Below are positions 56,417 to 64,000 of a stretch of DNA of 64,000 bases, piece by piece (the first letter of the stretch is position 1; each line of letters opens with the position of its first letter). Source of the stretch: Pomphorhynchus laevis. Taxonomy: Eukaryota > Acanthocephala > Palaeacanthocephala > Echinorhynchida > Pomphorhynchidae. Where the stretch lies: positions 62,001 through 126,000 of the forward strand of contig WNNJ02001293.1 in the NCBI GenBank assembly GCA_012934845.2, written 5' to 3'. The position numbers and the translations under genes were made by a program. The notes beneath the pieces were generated by a model, which did not search any database, was not told the origin of the DNA, and worked only from the letters and a program-made list of their open reading frames with translations.

Positions 56417-57362
56417 ATAAACCGGTTTAAAAAATAAATCTAAATTATATAAATATATGAAATATATGTTTCGATATATTGATAATACATGTGTATTTAA
56501 CTCTAATAATTTATATTCAATAAGACAACAAATTTAACCATCTAGTCTTATTCTTAATAAAACTAATATTAAGGATAAAGAATGTATATATCTAGATATG
56601 AAAACTAAATTAACATTAATTAAAACTATTATTTATTTATATCATAAAGATATTTAAATGTACAAAAAACATTTTTGCATGAGCATTAATGCATACAATA
56701 TAAATAATTATAATAATTATATTATTAAATATAATACATTAAATAATGAAATTTTAAGAATAGCCATAATATGTAATGATATCGACTTTCGTCAAAATCA
56801 TTTAAATAATTTAATAGATACATATTTTAAACTAGTGACTATAAAAATACAATCTAACAGAAGATAGCTAAATAGATAAATCAATACAATATTATAAAAA
56901 ATAAATTTAAACTCTTAAACGGAAAATGTTTATGGGTATATGATAAATAATTTACTTTGTATTAGAATAAGATACATGATAATCAAATTTCATCAGAAAA
57001 ATACTTCATTAGCATGTATTTGGCCCCTGTTATGTTGAGTATAGTAATACGAGCTGAAACCTGATTACATAGCAGTTCCTCCTGATGACCTCCCATCTTT
57101 ATACTGATACATCCGCTATTATTTATTAGTCAATTTATAAAAATTGGCTTTGATTTTAAATTTCAATTTTTTATTTTAACTTGATATAAATATATATTGT
57201 ATAAAATCAATATGTTATATGTTATATGAAATCTTATATAAAATTATAAAATTATTTATAATTATTTATAATTATTTATTATTTAATTATTTTACTTTTA
57301 TTTATCATTATGTTTAATTTATAAATAATTTAATATACGTAGACTCAGCTACCTGATTTGAT
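56417..57362 (+). mobile_element. Family E, copy E6: RT C-terminal part joined to the full 3' UTR
   Basis: The first 530 bp repeat 53068-53600 almost exactly (RT part with F-R-Y-I-D-N-T and the M-Y-K-K-H-F-C-M-S-I-N-A frame at 56658-56864). The sequence then passes without a break into the 3' UTR (about 56905-57362), with the structured core at about 57030-57095 and the fixed 3' terminus ACGTAGACTCAGCTACCTGA. This copy is the direct evidence that the dispersed repeat is the tail of an RT-encoding element. 5'-truncated and broken. Confidence 0.7.
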
Positions 57363-57572
57363 CGTTAGCATTCAATTCTAAAAATTGTTCAAATGACAAT
57401 TCACTCATTCCAAACGTTACCATTAAGAGAAAGTCATCCTGAGTAACACCTTCGCGTTAATATATTTCACCGTCTTTTACAATGAGGTTGATTAATATAC
57501 ATCGACTATTTTGTATATTTATACTTTAAAAGCTAATTGATGTAAATATTATATTTGGATTATATAATATAT

Positions 57573-58426
57573 GTATCTAAATGCCATTCCCAGAAAAAAG
57601 AAATTGAATATTTCTTCAATATTTCGTTCGCTAACCGCGGACATTATTAAGAAGGATATTATCATGTACAACAAATTTTTCCTTTGATAGCATTATATAT
57701 AAACAACTTTTTGGTGTAGCTATGGGATCACCAATCGGCCCCGCCTTGGCTGACCTGTACATGCAAAAGCTAGAGGAAGAGGCTATAAGCCGTTGTGATA
57801 TACGACCTATCGCATTTTATCGTTACATCGATAATATATTTGTTATTTGGTCAGAAAGTCGTGATAAAGCAGATGATTTCGTTAGAATTTTCAATTCATT
57901 GAATCCTCGAATAGAAGTGACAATTACCTGGCCTTCTAACGAGTTTTTACCATTCCTAGATTGCGAAGTTTTGACCACTAATGTCTCCGTCACTAAAGTA
58001 TTCAGAAAAGCCACAGAAACTAGCTTGTATATTCCTTGGGACAGCAGTCATTCAGCATCAACAAAACTAGGTGTGTTTCGTGGCTTCTGTTTAAGAGCGT
58101 ATCGAATCTGTAACAAAGAAGTTTATCTAAACGCCGAATTAAGCAAAGTCTTGAGAATATTTACATCTCAAACTGGGCATGGCATCGACTTTGACAATGT
58201 GTCAGTTTTGATTTCCGAGCCTAACTTAAAACGCCGATTAGTTATGGAGGCTGTCGCTATAAAAATCCTAGAACCAAATTTGAATGTCCAAAATGATTTT
58301 GTTTTTCATACATTGTAACTTAACTTGTTTTATTGTTTCAGATACTTCTTGATAATGTCCGCGGTTAGCGAACGAAATATCGAAGAAATATTCAATTTCT
58401 TTTTTCTGGGAATGGCATTTAGATAC
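57573..58426 (+). mobile_element. Penelope-like element fragment with inverted terminal copies
   Basis: The open frame 57722-58315 starts M-G-S-P-I-G-P-A-L-A-D-L-Y-M, then F-Y-R-Y-I-D-N-I-F-V-I-W (RT active-site region, second Asp replaced by Asn) and F-L-P-F-L-D. A thumb follows, then H-G-I-D-F-D-N-V-S-V-L and E-A-V-A-I-K-I-L-E-P-N-L-N, which is the end of a GIY-YIG endonuclease domain. The RT N-terminus and most of GIY-YIG are absent. The fragment is bounded by a 76-bp inverted repeat, 57573-57649 and 58350-58426, with about one mismatch. It is a separate lineage from family E. Confidence 0.78.
58349..58377 (+). ncRNA. Hammerhead-core-like motif at the Penelope-like 3' end
   Basis: TTGATAA at 58349-58355, a small stem around CCGC and GCG with a GGTTA loop, then GAAA at 58374-58377, followed by TATCG. 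Compared with the ideal core the first box is changed at two positions. An inverted copy lies at about 57622-57650. Probably a decayed ribozyme-like tail. Confidence 0.3.
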
Positions 58427-58695
58427 AAAAATAATTATTCCCCCCAGAATGTCTCATTCCGTTTCAAATTATATAATATATGCATTATAATATTAACATT
58501 ATTAATTTAATATAATTATTTAACAAGATTACAATAAAATTGGATTACATTCCAATTTAAATTGATAAATATAAAATTGTTGTCGATAAGCAATACTAAT
58601 ATTTATTTTAATTATTTTAAAATTACATATTATCCATTGTGCAATATTAGTAAATAATGAATATTAATTAATACCTATTCTTACAAACAATAAAT

Positions 58696-59331
58696 TCAGC
58701 AAAACAAAACCATACCCCTTCTTGTATTTTTCTGCTTGTATGGTGTTAATTTTGTTGAATATAATGAATCTTTAATTTGAATTGAAGATTCGTTATTTTC
58801 GTTTTGTTTCGGGATATTTGGAATCTCGGTGCACGACTTATAGATGATTTTGTTAACTTTAAACATCCCATTTGTGTCTGCACGTATTTCAGGTATGTAT
58901 TGTAGATACAGGTCATCAAAAAACATCGTTCTAGCGAGTCGATTAGCATCGGTAAACGTCAAGCCTCTTAAATTTTCTTTGCATTTTTCTTCTTCAAATT
59001 CAACCATAGTGTTTCTGTTTCTCTTCGCATAATCTACATATCTATAATTAGGAAAGAAGTGTTTTGTATTGCTATATTTACTATCGGATTCAACTCCCTT
59101 GGTGTCTGCGCAGCATTGATCGCCATCTGGGTTCTCTACAGCATCCCTGCATATCAAATCGTCATCCGTTTTTACTAGTAATGTACTTGTAATCGGAGCG
59201 GAGTTGGGCAACTTTATTTCCTTGTAGGAAACGTTTTCTTCTTGAATAATTCTCAAATCGTTGCTTGTGGAAAAAGTACGCTGTCGAATGCCTGCTTCAC
59301 TGTCCAGTACTTTTGACTTTGTACATCCCAT
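58696..59331 (-). CDS. Putative N-myristoylated/palmitoylated protein, function unknown
   Basis: A single open frame of 211 codons. I take the ATG at 59331, which gives M-G-C-T-K-S-K; an upstream TTG only adds four residues. Gly2 with Ser6 and Lys7 fits the N-myristoyltransferase consensus and Cys3 is a natural palmitoylation site, as in Src-type and G-alpha-type anchors. The rest is hydrophilic, with no transmembrane segment: an acidic, cysteine-containing middle (D-Q-C-C-A-D), a block R-Y-V-D-Y-A-K-R-N-R and a likely folded stretch T-F-T-D-A-N-R-L-A-R-T-M-F-F-D-D-L-Y. The tail is basic, with K-Q-K-N-T-R-R. I do not recognise a family. The 3' flank (58560-58690) is AT-rich, and the upstream 200 bp contain no obvious core promoter. 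The uninterrupted frame amid decayed elements supports a real gene. Confidence 0.7.
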   Translation of the reverse strand: MGCTKSKVLDSEAGIRQRTFSTSNDLRIIQEENVSYKEIKLPNSAPITSTLLVKTDDDLICRDAVENPDGDQCCADTKGVESDSKYSNTKHFFPNYRYVDYAKRNRNTMVEFEEEKCKENLRGLTFTDANRLARTMFFDDLYLQYIPEIRADTNGMFKVNKIIYKSCTEIPNIPKQNENNESSIQIKDSLYSTKLTPYKQKNTRRGMVLFC

Positions 59332-59344
59332 TATCTTTGCCAAT

Positions 59345-61180
59345 TATCATTTTGTTAGTATTTTTATTAACATGTCACCACTATCTCAATGCATACACGG
59401 TTTAATACACTAATATGTAAGTAATGATCACCTCAATAGCCAAAGATATTGAACACTTAGTTGACTTTGTGTTTCAGAAAGACATTTGAACGATCGTTAT
59501 ACAAATATAACGTGTGATACGCAAAACACTGATTTTATCTACACTTCTCTTATATTTTTCTGCATTGGAATTAACTGTGATTTACTACTAACTGTAAATG
59601 TTGCGAGAAAGGCAAGTCGCTCAGAAACCTAAATAATATATTTATCTACCACATATATTGATCGAAAGAGGGAATAAATGCCGTAACTTATTCGATATGC
59701 ACAGAGAACATTGTGTGTACATAATACAAGATATGTCGTAATCAAAAGATAATTATTGTTGGTTGAGCAATGGAATGTCATCTCAGTAATGGGTGAACAT
59801 GTCTTCTTAGTTATCATTTTAGAGAAACTAAATCGAAATTAAATAGAAGTCTAAAAGGGAAACCGTTTCCACAATTTCTTCGTAATGATTATATCTATTT
59901 TTAGGATATACAAGTATTGAACGCGAAATGAATTACAATTGGTAAAAAGACGAATATTAAAAACGTAGTGTAGCTTTGTTAGCAGCACTAATCCAGTAAA
60001 AATTTAATGGAATTTTCCTTTTTCATGCAAACTGAGGCGACGACCAAATATGAAATTCCATTATTTTCTGTTACTTTTCCATTAATTACTGAGGACAACA
60101 AACGTATCGAAATTATACCAATATAACAAGTAAGTCGTGATAAACTTACTGTTTTAAGGATATTTCATGATATGCAATTACATGCACAATTTTGTTACAT
60201 TTTTGCGTATTCTGTATTTGTTTAGCTTTATTGGACATTTACGGCTACAATTATCTATCGACTACAGTAGATGTGTCAAGATATCTATAGTTTTTTTGAA
60301 ATACCAAAATTGTTGGTATTTAATCGTCTGAAATAGATTTATATAAATAAATTAATTAATATTTAATTATCATTTTATCAGTTTTATTTATTGCCTTTTT
60401 CAAACGAAGTATCGTATTGTAGAGGAACGATTCGTTACATATCATCAGCCGTAACTTACATCTGTAAAACTCTAGTTTTTTCGTAACGAAAGCACGCGTT
60501 TCATTATTCAAGATGATTAATGTCCATAATCATAATTTATAATTTACAATTCAAACAAAATCATGTAATTTAGAAACTTCACTTAATGAGCGTTCTCCTC
60601 TCAGACATACTGACTCTGATATTGTTATCGTTAATGTAACTTTTATCGTGAATGAATTATTATTACGAATATAATTATTTAAATAAATAAAATTAATAAT
60701 TAATAATTCATTAATAATTAATAATTAATAATTATAATGAAATAATTAAATCATCATTTTTTTAACAACAGTTATTTTTAGAAGGCAGTACGTACTTTAA
60801 TATTTCTAATTTCATTAATTTGCAGTTGAGATTGTAGTGTAATCAACTATTTTGTAGATATGAAGAATATAAAGATATGCAGATATAAGTGATTTTAGTT
60901 TAGAAACAATTATTACAAGTCACTGTTCTATAATGGATAAAAAGGGTATAAAGGTTGAATTAGATAATAAAACTATATTCGTATTATATTTGAATGCAAA
61001 ATTACATAAAAATCCAATAAAACCTATATTATTGCTTTAAAATCTGCATTAAAACTTATCTCAATAAAATTAATATGTTGTGTTTATTAATTCATATGTT
61101 GTGTTTATATTTAAATCATTATAATTAAATAGTTATTACACGAACAAAGAAGCAGAAATTATCCTTTATTTGATAAAACA
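59345..61180. other. AT-rich intergenic region, no gene seen
   Basis: 1.8 kb between the acylated-protein gene and the LTR relic. It includes low-complexity AATTATTAATAATT runs near 60685-60740. No ORF above about 60 codons looks coding and no repeat shared with the rest of the window was noticed. Confidence 0.5.
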
Positions 61181-61188
61181 ATTCTATA

Positions 61189-61216
61189 TTTCGATAGCTC
61201 CTGCTATCATCATCAG
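61189..61216 (-). ncRNA. Hammerhead-core-like motif (CTGATGA, hairpin, GAAA)
   Basis: On the minus strand: CTGATGA at 61216-61210, one T, a perfect 6-bp stem GATAGC (61208-61203)/GCTATC (61198-61193) with an AGGA loop, then GAAA at 61192-61189. This is the exact hammerhead box 1, helix II and box 2 order. A 27-bp inverted copy of the adjoining sequence, including CTGATGAT, lies at 61302-61328. Outer helices are weak. Confidence 0.45.
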
Positions 61217-61328
61217 GATTATAATAAAATGTTTCGTTCCTGTATTAACCATCATTTTATATTTTATATATAAAATAAAAAAAGCATGAATTTTAAATTG
61301 TGAAACATTTTATTGTAATCCTGATGAT
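61209..61328. repeat. 27-bp inverted repeat around a 66-bp spacer
   Basis: The sequence 61209-61235 pairs with 61302-61328 with one mismatch. The layout mirrors the inverted ends of the Penelope-like fragment at 57573-58426 on a smaller scale, without any RT sequence between. Confidence 0.7.
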
Positions 61329-61399
61329 AACACATTTTAAATGATTCATAAATAAACACATTTTATTATGATATACTGATGAAAGAAGTTAATTCGAAT

Positions 61400-63330
61400 G
61401 ATTAAAATGTAAACGCAACCGCTGATGAGTTTAGGATGTGTACATCAGGGATTCGTTTATGCTTTTGGTTGCAACAATCAGATGTCAATCAGATGATTGT
61501 TACTCCGAATCGAAACAGCATGTAACTGTGGAGGAAAAAACATCAACGAATAAATTGCCCTGTCAGAATGGTCACAAATGGCCATAAATTCAGTGAACAG
61601 GGCTACCTCGGCCGTGTCTGTATTTCTTCTAAACGAGATAAAGTATCATCATCCGTGTTAATTTCCTCCCTCATTATGAATTCAAGTTTTCAGCTAAAGG
61701 TTCCGATATATATTCTGAATCTGAGTGTTGAAGCATTGGTCGACTTAGGCAGCTCTCTGAACTTCTTGGATAATAATAGTTCAAAGTATTTAGGTCTTAA
61801 AATACATTGAATAGATATACAAGTATATTTAGTTCAAAAACTAAAAAGTGTCAAGTGCCTAGTAAATTTGGAAATCGACAATAAAAATACTAAAATGTCA
61901 TTTATTCTATCACATCTATGCGCCGACGCTATTTTGGGTTTACCATTAACTTAAAGAAAATCGAAAAATTCACAATCAAATTTGGTGGATCCTGGTCTTG
62001 TTTTGAAATAATAGGCACGTCAGCAGTTAAAATTTAAAAGCCAAGGTAATTAGTTCTTCTATAATGTGATGCCGTCTTGATACGGCATCACATTTAAGAA
62101 CAAAAAGCGAATGCAATAATAGAAACACTACGATATTGGAAGTATTACTTGGCTCCGCGACTTTCACAATCATCACAGAAAGGTTTAAAATGACAAAGTC
62201 GCAAGATGGCTAATGAATTTTGCAATTTTTTAATACGAGATACGTGGTCGTTCGAGAGCTGCAATAAATCCGTTGACGCTATGTCTCGCGACGTGTGCGA
62301 AACACTAAATCATCTTAATAATCTGCATGGATTTTACGGAAAATTGTTACATTAAGGGGTAACACAGATGTTACCCCATGGGTAACACGGATGTTACATT
62401 TTGTACGAAATCAAAATTTGCCTTTGTCGGTAAGTGATGTACGAGATATTACGTCAGTGCCAAATTTGCTTTCGTATCAAATTACTCTTTTACAAACCTC
62501 TAGTTGATCTTCATATAATAAAGTCGACGTTGCCCATGCAACGCATATCAGTTGATTTTAAAGGACTTCCGCGATCATCAACCGTCGCGACATACCTGTT
62601 CACTGTAATCGATGAGCACATTAGATATCCCTTTGATAGTGTCCTCCATGACACATCTACTAAACAGCTTACGGGGAATAATTTCGTTTTGTCGATATCT
62701 GAATTACATTCATTCGAATCGTAGCGCCCCTTTTCTCTCGCGATTTGAAAATTTTGCTGATTGGTTACGGTATCTCTTCAAGGCAAATTACTCTTCAGGC
62801 TACAAGGGAACTCACAATGTGATAGATTGAATGGATCACTGTGGAAGAGTATTTTGTTGGCACTTGAAATTGAAAAATCTAGTCTATCAAAATTGGGAAG
62901 AAATTACTATAAAAACCCTTGTCTACTCAGTTGTCTTATTGGTACTAATTACATGCTATTTAAGGGATTAATTAGTCTCTCGAAATATGAGAATACTGTA
63001 GATCAGGTCGAACTGCTTGATGCGAATCTACCCTACTAAAGTATACGTGATGAGACGGGACGAGTTCACAGTGTCTACACAACACATTGTCCAAGACAAA
63101 AATAGAGAAGTGTGAAAACTAATTGATGTCTATCCATTTAATGAATATGATTACAAACGAGTTAGAAAAGGAAGTAACATCAACCGATCATAATGATAGA
63201 ATGGAACCGGCGATATTACATGACAACGATATCGAGGAAGTTCTTCAGTATAAACCAGGATACCAGGATATTCAACTGAATAAGTACTCTGCAATCCCAA
63301 CGAGTAAGGAGGATTCCTGCTTGATATTGT
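61400..63330 (+). mobile_element. Gypsy-like LTR-retrotransposon relic
   Basis: On the plus strand there is a protease-like V-E-A-L-V-D-L-G-S-S segment near 61730. An integrase zinc-finger and core-like segment follows at 62434-62640 (C-Q-I-C, F-K-G-L-P, V-I-D-E). A late pol segment V-E-L-L-D-A-N with R-D-E-T-G-R-V lies near 63010-63080, typical of Gypsy integrase C-terminal regions. The RT/RNase H part is largely missing and there are many breaks. No terminal repeats were identified. Looks old. Confidence 0.6.
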
Positions 63331-63479
63331 GATTAACATAATAAGTTGAGCTCATAAGAATGTTATATTTAATTGATATTTTTCTATTTTAAAATATATA
63401 GATATATAGATTTATTAATGGATCATGCAAAAAGACCGCTTATAAGTCCACTGGAATAAACAAAAAAATTAAAAGAATG

Positions 63480-64000
63480 ATGTAACTGAATTAAGTCCAT
63501 GCAAAGTAGCCAATGTTGGAGCTATGAAAAATTCGGATCTCATTGCTGGCTTATCCTCAGGGCCTGGTTACTCAGTAGAAAGGTGCAAAGCATGGATTTA
63601 AAGGTAGTGAGATTAGGCTGGCAACTAAGTTTAGTGGTAAGAGTTTTCCAAATAAGAGACATAGAAATGAGAGAGGAAGCAGGCCAAAATTCATCCGATG
63701 ACGAGGAATGTGTAGCAGAAACTAATTGTTTGAACGAAGTGCTCTCGAGGACAAATGTTCAGCATCGTGCATATTTAGGTGAAAATACTGAGGGCGGTGA
63801 TTAAGTTAACGAGAAACGAGAACGGCAGAGTAATATAAAACTCGATTCTGTACATTGAGCCAATGAAGGTTGGTAAGTTCATAGAAGATAATATCAAAAC
63901 GCCGGCGTCAACTAAGTATTGTGCTGCAGTGCGAATAAAGCGATACATAGGGGGCAGTAGCACAAGATGGGGAGCTTGAGAAAAGTAAGATGCAATAATA
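63480..64000 (+). other. Unassigned sequence at the window end, possibly part of another LTR element
   Basis: Short open stretches, for example a charged one near 63600-63800 rich in Glu/Asp/Ser. They do not show a family signature I can name. The sequence is less AT-rich than the DNA before 63400. Confidence 0.25.

Noticed and set aside
57030-57095. tRNA-like B box in the family E core (GGTTTCGGCCCC on the opposite strand), making it a tRNA-derived SINE
   Set aside because: No A box at the right distance, no cloverleaf, and the repeat is continuous with an RT frame in E4 and E6.
60685-60740. AATTATTAATAATT runs as a replication origin or matrix-attachment site
   Set aside because: Low-complexity AT repeats are common throughout the window, and nothing distinguishes this one.

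Overview
The window looks like nuclear DNA from an AT-rich invertebrate animal. It has spliced animal-type genes with GT-AG introns, several LINE clades, Penelope-like elements and LTR-retrotransposon relics. A flatworm or nematode-like host fits the retroelement mix, but the sequence does not settle the phylum. No rRNA, convincing tRNA or CRISPR array was seen.

Host genes are few. (1) At 1404-1668 (+) lie the first two coding exons of a ZIP (SLC39) metal transporter; no later exons were found. (2) At 33716-43342 (+) lies an apparently intact five-exon LCLAT1/AGPAT-family lysophospholipid acyltransferase of 366 residues. LINE fragments sit in its introns 1 and 4, and a decayed copy of part of exon 2 sits in intron 2. 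(3) At 58696-59331 (-) lies a single-exon, 211-residue protein beginning MGCTKSK, a likely dual-acylated membrane-anchored protein of unknown function. Two exon-like open segments (34473-34559 and 55275-55428, both minus strand) could be terminal exons of unrecognised genes.

Most of the rest is retroelement mosaic. I use working names. Family A is an APE-type LINE with a zinc-knuckle ORF1 and an endonuclease-RT ORF2; copies are at 2690-6055, 8030-11122, 11280-15120, 20090-22290, 24006-24880, 30646-33130, 44366-44837, 45606-46750 and 48760-52450. Family B is a CR1/L2-like LINE (4116-4925, 34676-37470, 44838-45605). Family C is a CR1/Jockey-like LINE (25262-25700 and 25905-30470). Family D is another Jockey/CR1-type LINE (6415-7640, 47100-48340). 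An RTE-type tail lies at 42340-42970. Family E is a very AT-rich Penelope-like RT element. Its 3' untranslated region is the commonest dispersed repeat here (5236-5620, 16428-17490 as a tandem array, 22713-22928, 45923-46311, 52900-53640, 56417-57362) and carries a conserved, self-complementary core of about 70 nt. A second Penelope-like fragment (RT plus the end of GIY-YIG) at 57573-58426 is bounded by 76-bp inverted repeats. LTR-element relics lie at 1-700 and about 61400-63330.

Large-scale structure: 4366-11122 and 45047-51868 are direct copies of one composite 6.8-kb block (B tail, A, E, D, A) about 40.7 kb apart. The left part is nearly identical and the right part patchily diverged. The interval 23.6-33.3 kb is a second mosaic, in which one host segment recurs between LINE insertions. 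The most interesting signals are the family-E core and several short CUGANGA-hairpin-GAAA motifs beside Penelope-type sequence, which resemble hammerhead ribozymes. All identity statements are by eye.
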